Positions 1 to 9,038 of a stretch of 64,000 bases of DNA are shown here, piece by piece. The stretch covers positions 1,860,001 to 1,924,000 of the forward strand of contig OY760517.1 of the NCBI GenBank assembly GCA_963663615.1. The letters are read 5' to 3'. Both the position numbers and the translations under genes were made by a program. Position 1 is the stretch's first letter. Every line of letters starts with the position of its first letter. This DNA comes from G963663615 sp963663615. GTDB lineage: Bacteria > Bacteroidota > Ignavibacteria > Ignavibacteriales > Melioribacteraceae. A model generated the notes under the pieces. It worked only from the letters and a program-made list of their open reading frames with translations. It was not told where the DNA came from and made no database searches.

Positions 1-423
1 GTATTTGCTAAACCAAAATTTGTGAGTAATCCAAATGAATATTATAGTCTGATATCCAATACTATAATTCCGGAAAACACAACTGTAAACAAAGAACAGA
101 ATCAACTTAATGTAATTAAAAAAGTTTCTCTAAACAGAGAAGCATTTGGTATAATATTATCTGATAAAGCTGATAAATGGGTTATTATTGCAAATAAATT
201 TCCAAATGTATATTGTGTTAAGTGTTCTGGCTTACTTGAAGCGGAGGAACTTTCACAAGATATATATTTTAACTTGCTGGTTATTCCCGCTAACCTTTTA
301 TCTGATTTGGAAATGAAAAAATCACTTTATAAAGTTCTTAAGAACTCTAATGGATTAAAAGACCTGATAATAGATCAGGAAATAAAGAGTATTGAAAAAA
401 GTTTTGTTAAAAAAGTTAGGTGA
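1..423 (+). CDS. 3' part of an RpiB-like protein (5' end outside window)
   Basis: The reading frame is open through the left edge and ends at TGA 421-423, so the gene is cut at its 5' end; the GTG at 22 is only an internal candidate start. The visible 140 residues are not clearly recognised. One segment, with GIILSDKADKWVIIANKFPN followed by a Cys-rich strand and an LLVIPANLL strand, resembles the core of RpiB/LacA/LacB sugar-phosphate isomerases, where a GTG-G-SIAANKF element is followed by a variable strand. The Gly-rich and catalytic residues of that family are not kept here, so if the relation is real this is a diverged domain. It ends 3 nt before pyrK, whose ribosome binding site (AGGTGA) includes its stop codon. 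Confidence 0.4.
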   Translation, partial: VFAKPKFVSNPNEYYSLISNTIIPENTTVNKEQNQLNVIKKVSLNREAFGIILSDKADKWVIIANKFPNVYCVKCSGLLEAEELSQDIYFNLLVIPANLLSDLEMKKSLYKVLKNSNGLKDLIIDQEIKSIEKSFVKKVR

Positions 424-426
424 TAA

Positions 427-1176
427 TTGAACACATTTGATGCAAAAGTTATTGAATTAAAATCGCTAACGGATAAGATTTATCTACTCACGATAGAACA
501 GAAGGAATTAGCAGAAGATTCAAGACCGGGGAATTTTTGTAACATAAAAATTGGTCGTAATTTCCCGCTGTTAAGAAGACCATTTGGTGTTTGTGATGTA
601 AAAGATGAAAAAGTTAGTTTTATGTTTGATGTCCATGGTGAAGGCACAAAAATGTTAAGCGAATTGAGAACAGGTGAATTTATTAATGTTTTGGGTCCGC
701 TTGGTAACGGGTTTGATCTTGAAGGCGAATTTGAAACAGCTGTTATTTTGGCTGGGGGACTGGGTGTTGCTCCTTTCCCGTACATGGTAAAGTCACTTGA
801 GGATAAAAAAGTTAAAGCATACATTGGTGGACGTAATTCAGATTTTGTAACAGATTATGGTTTTGATGAGGTATTGTTTTCAACAGATGATGGAAGTCTC
901 GGATTTAAGGGCAATGTGTTAGAGCTATTCCAGAATGATATTAGTAATCTGAAGGGTAGTTTTAGAGTTTTTACATGTGGTCCGAAACCAATGCTTAAGG
1001 CTGTACAAAAAGCTGCTCTTGAAAATAAATGGGATTGTCAGATATCAACCGAATGTGCAATGGCGTGTGGCTTTGGAATTTGCATGGGCTGTTCTGTTGA
1101 ATCGAAGCATAAAGATGAATATAAGCTTGTTTGTAAAGATGGTCCGGTTTTTAATGCTGAGGATGTAGTATTATGA
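427..1176 (+). CDS. pyrK: Dihydroorotate dehydrogenase B, electron transfer subunit
   Basis: PyrK takes electrons from the PyrD flavin and passes them through a 2Fe-2S cluster and FAD to NAD+ in pyrimidine synthesis. The 249 residues show a ferredoxin-reductase FAD domain (RRPFGVCD near residue 55), a nucleotide-binding motif AGGLGVAPFPYMV, CGPKPML, and the C-terminal cluster site C214-x4-C219-x2-C222-x13-C236. The start is TTG 427, preceded by AGGTGA. The stop overlaps the pyrD start (ATGA at 1173-1176), so the two subunits are translationally coupled, as expected for the heterotetrameric class 1B enzyme. Identification is firm. Confidence 0.95.
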   Translation: MNTFDAKVIELKSLTDKIYLLTIEQKELAEDSRPGNFCNIKIGRNFPLLRRPFGVCDVKDEKVSFMFDVHGEGTKMLSELRTGEFINVLGPLGNGFDLEGEFETAVILAGGLGVAPFPYMVKSLEDKKVKAYIGGRNSDFVTDYGFDEVLFSTDDGSLGFKGNVLELFQNDISNLKGSFRVFTCGPKPMLKAVQKAALENKWDCQISTECAMACGFGICMGCSVESKHKDEYKLVCKDGPVFNAEDVVL

Positions 1177-2093
1177 GTGAAATAGATTTAAGTGTAAATA
1201 TAGGTAAGTTGAAACTTAAAAATCCTGTAATCCTGGCATCCGGCACAGTAGGATACGGTCAAGAGTTATCTGAGTTTGTTGACCTTTCAAAAGTTGGTGC
1301 AATTGTAACCAAGTCAATTTCTCTTAAACCCCGAAAAGGTAATCCGCCACAAAGAATTGTAGAAACGCCTTCAGGTATGTTGAATGCAATTGGTCTTCAA
1401 AATGTGGGACTTGATAAGTTTGTAGAAGAAAAAATACCATTTCACAAAAAAGCAGGTTCAACGTTAATTTGTAATATTGCTGCCAGTTCAGTAGATGAGT
1501 ATGTTGAATGTGCTAAAACGCTTAATACTGAAGAAACAATTAAAGCTTTTGAGATTAATATATCCTGTCCAAACGTTAAGGAAGGTGGTTTAATATTTGG
1601 TAACGATTTGAAATCAGTTTCCATGATTACTGAAAAAGTAAGAGCAGTAACTGACAAAACGCTAATCATGAAATTATCACCAAATGTTTCTGAAATACAC
1701 AAGTTTGCACAAGCAGCTAAAGATGGTGGTGCTGATGCAGTTTCTGCAATCAATACTTTAATTGGAACTGCTATAAATATTTATACAAAAGAACCGGTTA
1801 TTTGTAACGTAACTGGTGGTTTATCCGGACCAGCAATTAAACCTGTTGCATTAGCAAAAGTTCTGGAAATTCATAGAAATGTAGATATTCCAATAATTGG
1901 AATTGGTGGAATATCTAATTACAAGGATGCGGTTGAATTTATGATTGCCGGAGCCTCAGCATTCCAGATTGGCACTGTAAACTTTGTTAATCCTCATGCC
2001 TCAATAGATATTGCCAATGATCTTGAAAAATTTCTTAAAGATACTGAATCAACAAGTATTTCATCATTAACCGGTAGTATTAAGCTTAGATAA
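1173..2093 (+). CDS. pyrD: Dihydroorotate dehydrogenase B, catalytic subunit
   Basis: Catalyses dihydroorotate to orotate on FMN, the fourth step of pyrimidine synthesis. At 306 residues it has the usual length of class 1B enzymes. The signature NISCPNVKEGG carries the catalytic cysteine (C132) that distinguishes class 1 from the membrane-bound class 2 (serine). The C-terminal GIGGISNYKDAVEFMIAGAS is the FMN phosphate loop. It overlaps pyrK upstream by 4 nt and folC downstream by one base (TAATG), so the three form an operon. The presence of PyrK means the enzyme is NAD-linked, not quinone-linked. Confidence 0.96.
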   Translation: MSEIDLSVNIGKLKLKNPVILASGTVGYGQELSEFVDLSKVGAIVTKSISLKPRKGNPPQRIVETPSGMLNAIGLQNVGLDKFVEEKIPFHKKAGSTLICNIAASSVDEYVECAKTLNTEETIKAFEINISCPNVKEGGLIFGNDLKSVSMITEKVRAVTDKTLIMKLSPNVSEIHKFAQAAKDGGADAVSAINTLIGTAINIYTKEPVICNVTGGLSGPAIKPVALAKVLEIHRNVDIPIIGIGGISNYKDAVEFMIAGASAFQIGTVNFVNPHASIDIANDLEKFLKDTESTSISSLTGSIKLR

Positions 2094-3352
2094 TGAATAA
2101 AGAAACTGCCCTCAGCAAACTTTTTTCCATGAAACAAATGGGAGTAAAGTTAGGTCTTAATAACGTTATTAACTTGTTAGAATATCTTGGTAACCCGCAA
2201 CAAGATTTAAAAGTTATTCATATAGCTGGCTCTAATGGAAAGGGAAGTACGGCATCTTATGTTTCCAGTATTTTAATGGAAGCAGGATATAAAACGGGTT
2301 TATATACTTCTCCTCATTTTGTAGAGTTTAATGAAAGAATAAGAATTAACGGTGAGATGATACCGGATGAATATATTGTACGGTTTGTTCAAAAGCTAGA
2401 TAAATATATTGACGAAAATCAACCAACGTTTTTTGAAATAACAACCGCATTAGCGTTTATGTATTTCAAGGATAACCAAATTGATATTGCTGTATTGGAA
2501 ACTGGCTTGGGAGGCAGACTTGACGCTACAAATGTAGTATTACCACTTGCATCTGTAATAACTTCTATTAGTTTGGAACACACCCGTATATTGGGGGATA
2601 CACTAGAAAAAATAGCAGAAGAAAAAGCTGGAATTATTAAACCTGGTTCAAAAGTTTTTATTGGTAAAATGCCTTTGCCTGCTATAAGTAGAATTAAATC
2701 GATAGCCAAGTCATACGAAAACAATGAAATTTATTCGTATGATGATTGTGTTATACAGATTAGTAATTCAATTAAAATAAATGATATAAATATTTATGAG
2801 ACTAACTTAAAAGGAATACATCAATTTTATAATTGCGGACTTGCAATACTTACAATACTAAATACTTTTAAGGAAGTAAGTTCAAATACTATTTTGATTG
2901 GAATTAGAAATGTAATTAAAAATTCGGGATTACAGGGTAGATTTGAGGTATATAATGAAAACCCATTAGTGATTTTTGATTCTGCTCACAATCCTGAAGG
3001 ATTACAAGCGTTATTATTAGAAGTAAATAAATTAAAAAATAAATACAATTGCCCCGTAGAACTAATATACGGAGGTATGGCTGATAAAAATCTTGATGAA
3101 ATATTAAAGCTTTTTGATAAAACATTCGATAATATATTATTTACAAGTATCGATTTTAGCAGAGCAGCATCAATTGATGAACTCATGAAAATTGCACATG
3201 CAAATAAAATTACCCCTACTGCAATAAGACTGGAAAATCCCGCTGAATATATTCGTGAATTCATCAAAAAAGCTGATAAACGTATTTTACTCGTAACAGG
3301 CAGTATTTATATTTTAGGCGATATTAAATCAGAATTATTAAAAAAGACTTGA
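2093..3352 (+). CDS. folC: Folylpolyglutamate synthase / dihydrofolate synthase
   Basis: Mur-ligase-family enzyme that adds glutamate to dihydropteroate and to folates, using ATP. The 419 residues contain the P-loop GSNGKGST (G46-S52), the family motif LYTSPHFVEFNERI, ETGLGGRLDATN, and the C-terminal domain with SAHNPEG. Whether it has both activities or only one cannot be read from the sequence. The ATG overlaps the pyrD stop by one base, so it is probably translated from the pyrKD message. A strong promoter-like sequence for rho begins at its last codons (TTGACA 3349-3354). Confidence 0.94.
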   Translation: MNKETALSKLFSMKQMGVKLGLNNVINLLEYLGNPQQDLKVIHIAGSNGKGSTASYVSSILMEAGYKTGLYTSPHFVEFNERIRINGEMIPDEYIVRFVQKLDKYIDENQPTFFEITTALAFMYFKDNQIDIAVLETGLGGRLDATNVVLPLASVITSISLEHTRILGDTLEKIAEEKAGIIKPGSKVFIGKMPLPAISRIKSIAKSYENNEIYSYDDCVIQISNSIKINDINIYETNLKGIHQFYNCGLAILTILNTFKEVSSNTILIGIRNVIKNSGLQGRFEVYNENPLVIFDSAHNPEGLQALLLEVNKLKNKYNCPVELIYGGMADKNLDEILKLFDKTFDNILFTSIDFSRAASIDELMKIAHANKITPTAIRLENPAEYIREFIKKADKRILLVTGSIYILGDIKSELLKKT

Positions 3353-3379
3353 CATTTTTATTTGATAAAATTAAGTTTG
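3349..3379 (+). promoter_or_regulatory. Predicted rho promoter (Bacteroidota-type)
   Basis: TTGACA at 3349-3354 and TAAGTTTG at 3372-3379 match the Bacteroidota -33/-7 pattern (TTG, then TAnnTTTG) with exactly 20 nt between TTG and TA. The element sits over the folC stop, 132 nt before rho. The same spacing occurs at three other places in the window (10422-10453 on the - strand, 28195-28225, 35490-35522 with one extra nt), which raises confidence. Start of transcription would be near 3386. No transcript data are available. Confidence 0.55.
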
Positions 3380-3403
3380 AATTACTACATGTTCATTCCT
3401 GTT

Positions 3404-3419
3404 TCATTCAGAAGAATGA
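3404..3419 (+). promoter_or_regulatory. Hairpin in the rho leader
   Basis: TCATTC, AGAA, GAATGA forms a perfect 6-bp stem with a tetraloop about 95 nt upstream of the rho start and about 20 nt after the predicted transcription start. It is not followed by a T tract, so it does not look like an ordinary intrinsic terminator. Rho is autoregulated through its leader in Escherichia coli; whether this hairpin plays such a role is only an inference. A second pairing, TAAGTTTG 3372-3379 with CAAACTTA 3438-3445, also exists in the DNA but its first arm overlaps the promoter. Confidence 0.35.
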
Positions 3420-3511
3420 GCAGAGGATATAATTCCCCAAACTTACTTTAACTACTAATACTCTTAAAATTATTTCAATCTATTTATTCATTCACAATTT
3501 AGGAAAAAATC

Positions 3512-4765
3512 ATGCCTTTGGATATTTCTTCGCTCCAATCAAAGAAAATCATTGATTTGTATAAACTGGCAAAAGACCTAAACATTAACGGTTATAGCGA
3601 TTTACGCAAACAAGAGCTGATTTTCAAGATTCTGGAAGCACAAACAAAAAAAGATGGCTTAACATTTTCACGTGGAGTTCTTGAAGTTTTACAAGACGGA
3701 TATGGATTCCTTAGATCTTCGGACTACAATTACCTACCTTCCCCAGACGACATTTATGTTTCTCCTTCACAAATTAAAAGATTTGGTTTAAGAACCGGTG
3801 ATTTTGTTGAAGGACAGATTCGTCCCCCTAAAGAAGGCGAACGATTTTTTGCACTTTTAAGAGTAGAAGCAGTTAATGGTAAGAGTCCTGATACAATTAG
3901 AGGTAGGACGTTATTTGATAACCTTACACCTCTATACCCAACAAAAAGAATTAAACTGGAATCAGTTCCAGGTGAATATTCAATGAGAATTATGGACTTG
4001 CTATCTCCAATTGGTAAAGGGCAACGTGGTTTGGTAGTTTCTCCACCAAAAAGTGGTAAAACTATTTTGCTCCAAAAAATAGCAAACTCTATTACAAGAA
4101 ATCACCCTGAAGTTAAACTGATTTTATTACTTATAGATGAAAGACCAGAAGAAGTAACTGATATGCAGCGTTCGGTTAATGCTGAAGTTATTAGTTCAAC
4201 TTTTGATGAACCTGCCGAAAGACATGTTCAGGTTGCAAATATGGTGAATGAAAAAGCAAAACGTATGGTTGAAGCCGGTGAAGATGTTGTTATCCTGCTC
4301 GATAGTATTACACGTCTTGCTCGTGCACACAATACTGTAATACCTCATTCCGGTAGAATTCTTAGTGGTGGTGTTGATTCGAATGCACTTCATAAACCAA
4401 AAAGATTTTTCGGCTCTGCCCGTAATACTGAAGATGGTGGCTCACTTACAATTATTGCAACTGCACTAATTGAAACCGGTTCAAGAATGGACGAGGTTAT
4501 TTTTGAAGAATTTAAAGGTACAGGTAACATGGAACTTGTGCTTGACAGACATCTTGCAGATAGAAGAATATTCCCTGCAATTGATGTTAATAAATCGGGA
4601 ACAAGAAAAGAAGAATTGCTGTTGAACGAAGAAACTCTTAATAAAGTATGGATTCTTCGCAAAATACTTAATGATTATGATCAGGTTGAAGCTATGGACT
4701 TTCTTCTTGACAAAATGCGTGGAACTAAAACAAATAAAGAGTTCCTAACTAGTATGAACAGCTAA
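3512..4765 (+). CDS. rho: Transcription termination factor Rho
   Basis: Hexameric RNA helicase that ends transcription of untranslated RNA. The 417 residues hold an N-terminal SAP-like helix bundle (LRKQELIFKILEAQ), the cold-shock RNA-binding fold with DGYGFLRSSDYNYLPSPDD, the P-loop PPKSGKT, Walker B VVILLDSITRLARAHN, and the Q/R-loop region near RRIFPAIDVNKSGTRKEELL. There is no long insertion of the kind found in many actinobacterial or Bacteroidota Rho proteins. It has its own promoter and a 130-nt leader. The next gene starts 13 nt downstream, so readthrough is likely. Confidence 0.97.
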   Translation: MPLDISSLQSKKIIDLYKLAKDLNINGYSDLRKQELIFKILEAQTKKDGLTFSRGVLEVLQDGYGFLRSSDYNYLPSPDDIYVSPSQIKRFGLRTGDFVEGQIRPPKEGERFFALLRVEAVNGKSPDTIRGRTLFDNLTPLYPTKRIKLESVPGEYSMRIMDLLSPIGKGQRGLVVSPPKSGKTILLQKIANSITRNHPEVKLILLLIDERPEEVTDMQRSVNAEVISSTFDEPAERHVQVANMVNEKAKRMVEAGEDVVILLDSITRLARAHNTVIPHSGRILSGGVDSNALHKPKRFFGSARNTEDGGSLTIIATALIETGSRMDEVIFEEFKGTGNMELVLDRHLADRRIFPAIDVNKSGTRKEELLLNEETLNKVWILRKILNDYDQVEAMDFLLDKMRGTKTNKEFLTSMNS

Positions 4766-4778
4766 GATTGGTTTTCGA

Positions 4779-5990
4779 ATGAAAAAAATATTGATGTTCT
4801 TTTTTATTACACTTGGATTTCTTTATTCGCAGAGGAATCCAAGTCCTTTATTAATCGAATCGAATATAGTTTATACTGATTCAGTTCATAATGTTTATAT
4901 ATCCTTTCGTCTGCCATATAAATATTTGTTTTTTGTTAAGGAAAACTACTCTTATACTGCGGGGCTTTCGTTTACAACCGAGGTGCTTGATAAAGAAAAT
5001 GAGACACTGATTGTAAGGGAAACAAGTTATCAAAATATAACTGCAAATAGTTATAAGGATACCGAATCGAACAAGCTAACTATTGAGGGAATTATTGAAG
5101 TACAATTAAAATCAGGCAAATATTTAATTGATCCAATAGTTTCACTGGAAAACACAAATCGTTCATTTAAACTTGATCCTTTCGAATTGGTTATTGAAGA
5201 AGAACCCCCTTTAATGAACTATGTTGTTGTTGACAATTCTGATTCGAGCGTTATGCCTATTTCAAATTATGGTGGCTCCATCCCAATTGGTTTGGATAGG
5301 AAAGATTTGGTAATTATTGTAGCGAATCCAAATATTGAAACTTTTCCAATAAGTATTGATAACAATAATTTGCTTTCGGAATTATCAGCAGATTATTTGG
5401 GAAAAGGTGGGTATTCGATTATTAGGGATAAGAATAATACTATTTTTTCTATTGATGATAAGGGTAGTTATTCGTTTTTCAGAATTAAAGATGTTAATTT
5501 TAAGTTCAAGGAATATGAGATTATACTTGAAGTGAACTCTGGAAAACTTTCTGATACTTTATCTGTACCTGTTATATTGACTAACAAACCAGAATCTCTG
5601 ATAAATCCTAAATATGCACTTGAACTTATTTCAATTGGTTATGGTGAAGAAACTTCAAGAAAGTTGTTAAGGGAAGATGAAGAGGATTATGAAAGGTTGT
5701 TGAGAGAATTTTGGGATTCAAAATCGAAAAACGAAGGTATTAACCTGCTGGAATATGAATATTACAGAAGGTGCGATTATGCATCATATAAATTTGGTAA
5801 TTCTGTAAATAAAAATGGTGTTTACTCAGATAGAGGGAAAACCTTTGTAAAACTTGGAAAACCGGATGATGTAAAACGATATTATAATGACAGAAAAGAA
5901 GCTGTTGAAGTATGGTACTATAAGGCTTCAGGTAATAGTTTCGTTTTTATCGATAATTCGGGTTTAGGTGATTACAAACTAAAAAAATAA
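4779..5990 (+). CDS. GWxTD-domain exported protein of unknown function
   Basis: A 403-residue protein with a hydrophobic N-terminal export signal (KKILMFFFITLGFLYSQ). The middle is mostly beta-strand. The C-terminal 120 residues match the GWxTD domain as I know it: a helical part, then SDRGKTFVKLGKPDDVKR and EVWYY...FVFID, the pattern of short strands that ends this domain. The role of GWxTD proteins is not known; they are common in Ignavibacteria, Acidobacteria and related groups. It lies between rho and pdxA with a 13-nt and a 1-nt gap, which says little about its job. No lipobox cysteine is seen. Confidence 0.72.
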   Translation: MKKILMFFFITLGFLYSQRNPSPLLIESNIVYTDSVHNVYISFRLPYKYLFFVKENYSYTAGLSFTTEVLDKENETLIVRETSYQNITANSYKDTESNKLTIEGIIEVQLKSGKYLIDPIVSLENTNRSFKLDPFELVIEEEPPLMNYVVVDNSDSSVMPISNYGGSIPIGLDRKDLVIIVANPNIETFPISIDNNNLLSELSADYLGKGGYSIIRDKNNTIFSIDDKGSYSFFRIKDVNFKFKEYEIILEVNSGKLSDTLSVPVILTNKPESLINPKYALELISIGYGEETSRKLLREDEEDYERLLREFWDSKSKNEGINLLEYEYYRRCDYASYKFGNSVNKNGVYSDRGKTFVKLGKPDDVKRYYNDRKEAVEVWYYKASGNSFVFIDNSGLGDYKLKK

Positions 5991-5991
5991 T

Positions 5992-6972
5992 ATGTACAGA
6001 TTTGTATTTACATCAGGCGATATAAATGGTATAGGACCTGAAATTATTGTTAAAACACTTAAAGAGGCTTTAGTAAATAGTAAACATAAGTTTATTATAC
6101 CAATAGCTAAAAATGTTATTAAAGTCCTTGATGAAGTTTACGAATTAAACTTTAAGTATGTGATTCTTGAATCTGATAGAGAGATTGCAGATTCAAATGA
6201 ACGTGTTATCTTCTTGCCGTTAAATGAAGCTGAATTTAAACCAGGAGTTCCGACAATTTACTCTGGCGCATCTTCAATAGAAAGTATAAAAAGAGGTTAT
6301 TCTCTGATTGAGAATAAAATTGCTGATGCTATAGTTACAGCTCCTATATCAAAGGAAGCAATAATAAATGCCGGATTTACTTATCCGGGTCATACTGAAC
6401 TATTTCAGGAGTTAACTGGTGCAAATCAATCAACAATGATGTTTCTTTCTCGTGCAATGAAATGTGGACTTGCAACAATTCATACACCAATTAGAGAGGT
6501 TCCTGATAAACTTTCACAAATTCAGTTACGCAACACAATTAATGCTGTTTTTAATTCGCTTAAAGATGATTTAGGATATGATAATCCTAAAATTGCTATA
6601 TTGGGGTTAAATCCTCATGCTGGTGAGAATGGTAAGCTTGGTAAAGAAGAAGATACAATTATTCGTCCGGTTATAAAAGCATTCAATAAATGTGAAATTG
6701 AAGGACCGTATCCGGCAGATGCGTTTTTTGGTAACAAGTTTTATCGTGATTATGATGCATTTATAGCAATGTACCATGATCAGGCTCTTATACCATTCAA
6801 GATGTTAAATTTTTCGAGTGGTGTTAACTTTACTGCAGGAATACCCATAGTTAGGACATCACCAGATCATGGGACCGCATTTGATATTGCATGGAAAAAT
6901 CTTGCTGATCATCTAAGCTTTTTGCAGGCTTTTATTTGGGCAGAAACTATTATTACAAATCGTAAAGTATAA
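5992..6972 (+). CDS. pdxA: 4-hydroxythreonine-4-phosphate dehydrogenase
   Basis: NAD-dependent oxidation of 4-phosphohydroxy-L-threonine in the DXP-dependent route to pyridoxal phosphate. The 326 residues show the N-terminal GDINGIGPEIIVKTL, the substrate loop TAPISKEAI, metal-site histidines in YPGHTELFQELTG and MYHDQALIPFKML, and the C-terminal RTSPDHGTAFDIAW. All three divalent-metal histidine regions are kept, so activity is expected. Starts 1 nt after the GWxTD gene and ends 1 nt before the methyltransferase. PdxJ is not in the window. Confidence 0.95.
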   Translation: MYRFVFTSGDINGIGPEIIVKTLKEALVNSKHKFIIPIAKNVIKVLDEVYELNFKYVILESDREIADSNERVIFLPLNEAEFKPGVPTIYSGASSIESIKRGYSLIENKIADAIVTAPISKEAIINAGFTYPGHTELFQELTGANQSTMMFLSRAMKCGLATIHTPIREVPDKLSQIQLRNTINAVFNSLKDDLGYDNPKIAILGLNPHAGENGKLGKEEDTIIRPVIKAFNKCEIEGPYPADAFFGNKFYRDYDAFIAMYHDQALIPFKMLNFSSGVNFTAGIPIVRTSPDHGTAFDIAWKNLADHLSFLQAFIWAETIITNRKV

Positions 6973-6973
6973 T

Positions 6974-7690
6974 ATGGAAGTTAAACCTTATTCACATATC
7001 ACTAAAATTTACCAGCATCTTATGGAGCAGGTTAGTTATTCTGATTGGTCTGATTATTTAATTGATATTGTATATTCATTTAATTTACAACCAAAAAATG
7101 CTCTTGAGTTTGGTTGTGGTTTTGCAGAATTATCAACTCACCTGCTTAAAGAAATTCCCGATATTACAGTCTCGGATCTTGAGCCAGGATTCCTGAAAAA
7201 TATTGATAACAGACTTACAAAAGTATGTTGTGATATGAGATATCCATCATTCAAAAAAAAGTATGAACTTATATATACTATTTTTGATAGTATAAATTAT
7301 TTAATATCCGAAGAAGATATGATCAAATTCTTTTCGAATATTGCATTGCTACTTGAGAAAGACGGTATGTTTACATTTGATGCAAGTCTTGAGCAAAACA
7401 GTATTGAAAATGTTGGATATCTTAACAGAAGCGGAATTCATGATGGTATTGAATATGTTCAGGAGAGTATATATGACGAAAAGGAAAAACTCCATTATAA
7501 CAACTTCACTATTCGCTATGATGGTAATGATTATATTGAAAAGCATGTACAAAGAGTATATCATTTTGTAGATTATTTTTATCTTTTGGAAGAGGCAGGG
7601 TTGATGGTTGTTGATTGTTATGATGCCTTTACTTTTGATACTGCTGATGAAAATTGCGAAAGAGTTCAGTTTGTTGTTAGAGGTACATAA
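6974..7690 (+). CDS. Class I SAM-dependent methyltransferase, substrate unknown
   Basis: The 238 residues show a Rossmann-type SAM fold: motif I ALEFGCGFAELSTHLL, an acidic strand end VSDLEPGFL, CCDMRYPSF and the motif IV-like YELIYTIFDSINYL. The C-terminal part is beta-rich and aromatic, as in small-molecule methyltransferases of the YjhP/DREV-like type. No RNA- or protein-specific target motif was recognised. It sits between pdxA and ftsE with 1-nt gaps on both sides. The substrate cannot be inferred from this context. Confidence 0.8.
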   Translation: MEVKPYSHITKIYQHLMEQVSYSDWSDYLIDIVYSFNLQPKNALEFGCGFAELSTHLLKEIPDITVSDLEPGFLKNIDNRLTKVCCDMRYPSFKKKYELIYTIFDSINYLISEEDMIKFFSNIALLLEKDGMFTFDASLEQNSIENVGYLNRSGIHDGIEYVQESIYDEKEKLHYNNFTIRYDGNDYIEKHVQRVYHFVDYFYLLEEAGLMVVDCYDAFTFDTADENCERVQFVVRGT

Positions 7691-7691
7691 A

Positions 7692-8372
7692 ATGTTAAGT
7701 ATATCAAATTTGTCATTTTCGTATAATAACCAAAAACTTTTTGATGATCTGAATATTTCGATAGAGGCAGGGGAGAAGGTTTACCTTATTGGTAAAAGCG
7801 GTTCAGGAAAGTCATCTTTATTCCAGCTGATTTATAGAAACTTGATACCAGATAGCGGCAAAATTATTGTTGACAATTATGATACGGATACGATTAAAAC
7901 GAAAGATATTCCATATTTAAGAAGAAAAATTGGTATAGTGTTTCAAGATTTTAAATTGTTGAATGATAGAAATGTTTTCGATAATCTTGCATTTGTACTT
8001 AAGGCAACCGGAACACCTTTAACCCAGATTAAAAAGAAAGTAATAAACACACTTTCAGAAGTAGGACTATCCCACAAGCAAAAGTCATTTCCGTTGGAGT
8101 TATCAGGCGGAGAACGTCAGAGAATTGCAATTGCAAGAGCAATAATAAATGATCCTTTGATAATTTTGGCTGATGAACCTACAGGTAACCTTGATCCTGA
8201 GACTACCGAATCAATTATCGGCACCCTTAACAAAATAAACCAAAGGGGCACTACATTATTTTTAGCTACTCACAATTACAATCTCGTAAAAAATTCTGAC
8301 GCAAGAATTCTTAAACTCGAAAATGGTAAAGTTCTAAAAGTAAAAATCAAGAAGAGATTACCAGATTTCTAA
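7692..8372 (+). CDS. ftsE: ABC ATPase, FtsE-like
   Basis: A 226-residue ABC ATPase with Walker A GKSGSGKSS, Q-loop region LRRKIGIVFQDFKLLNDRNV, signature LSGGERQR, Walker B LIILADEPTGNLDPET and H-loop ATHN. The FQDFKLL...NVFDNLAFVLKATG stretch is very typical of FtsE, which with FtsX controls peptidoglycan hydrolases at the septum. The ATG at 7692 is chosen because it lies 1 nt after the previous stop and starts the usual L-I-S-N-L-S-F-S-Y strand; an in-frame upstream extension from 7608 would run inside the methyltransferase. FtsX is not next to it: the next gene is convergent adk, overlapping its 3' end by 15 nt. Confidence 0.85.
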   Translation: MLSISNLSFSYNNQKLFDDLNISIEAGEKVYLIGKSGSGKSSLFQLIYRNLIPDSGKIIVDNYDTDTIKTKDIPYLRRKIGIVFQDFKLLNDRNVFDNLAFVLKATGTPLTQIKKKVINTLSEVGLSHKQKSFPLELSGGERQRIAIARAIINDPLIILADEPTGNLDPETTESIIGTLNKINQRGTTLFLATHNYNLVKNSDARILKLENGKVLKVKIKKRLPDF

Positions 8373-9005
8373 TGCATCAATAATAGTTTCTGTTACTCTT
8401 TCAACAGGTAACAATCCATCAACAGTAATTACTTTAGTATGTTCAACAAAGTAATCAATTACAGGTTTTGTGTTTTCCCTGAAAATTTCCAAACGTTTGC
8501 GAATTACTGATTCATCGTCATCTTTACGTTTTACAAATCTATTCTTTGAACCACATAATGGACATGTAGAATGATCCTGAAGATAGTTAAGGTTAACGAT
8601 ATTTTCGCAAGCAGAACACATCCTTCTTTGTGTTAATCGCTTAACAATAATATCATCATTTGCAGTAAGCAAAACTACCTTGTATCGTTTAACATGTAGT
8701 TCCGACATAATTTTGTCGAGTATTTTAATCTGAGCTACAGTACGAGGAAAACCATCAAGAATAAAACCTTCCTTGCATCTTGGGTCGGCAAGTTCAAACT
8801 CAATAATTTTACCCATCATTTCGTCAGATACCAATTGTCCGTTTTCAATAAGTTCCTTTGCTTTTCTTCCAAGATCGGTATCCTTGGCAACAGCTCTTCT
8901 CAGCAAATCACCAGTAGAAATATGCGGAATATGTAATCGTGATGTTAATATTTTAGCCTGAGTGCCTTTCCCTACACCTGGGGCACCAAAAAGGATAATT
9001 CTCAT
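8358..9005 (-). CDS. adk: Adenylate kinase, zinc-lid type
   Basis: Converts ATP + AMP to 2 ADP. At 215 residues it has the long-form length with P-loop GAPGVGKGTQ (G7-Q16), AMP site STGDLLRRAV, DGFPRTVAQ, and the LID domain with a Cys4 zinc site, C-x2-C-x14-C-x2-C (CSAC ... CPLC), followed by the LID arginine region. The zinc-binding LID is common in Gram-positive bacteria and also found in Chlorobi-Bacteroidota. Its 3' end overlaps convergent ftsE by 15 nt. It lies 33 nt downstream of tadA on the same strand and may share its message. Confidence 0.96.
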   Translation of the reverse strand: MRIILFGAPGVGKGTQAKILTSRLHIPHISTGDLLRRAVAKDTDLGRKAKELIENGQLVSDEMMGKIIEFELADPRCKEGFILDGFPRTVAQIKILDKIMSELHVKRYKVVLLTANDDIIVKRLTQRRMCSACENIVNLNYLQDHSTCPLCGSKNRFVKRKDDDESVIRKRLEIFRENTKPVIDYFVEHTKVITVDGLLPVERVTETIIDALEIW

Positions 9006-9038
9006 TATAACACCCTGTATTTAGAATTATAAGAATAG

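Noticed and set aside
7608..7691. Upstream extension of the ftsE-like gene
   Set aside because: It lies entirely inside the methyltransferase gene; ATG 7692 gives the normal N terminus of an ABC ATPase.
8358..8372. Overlap of ftsE and adk as a sign of an assembly error
   Set aside because: Both proteins have normal lengths; a 15-nt convergent overlap is common in compact genomes.
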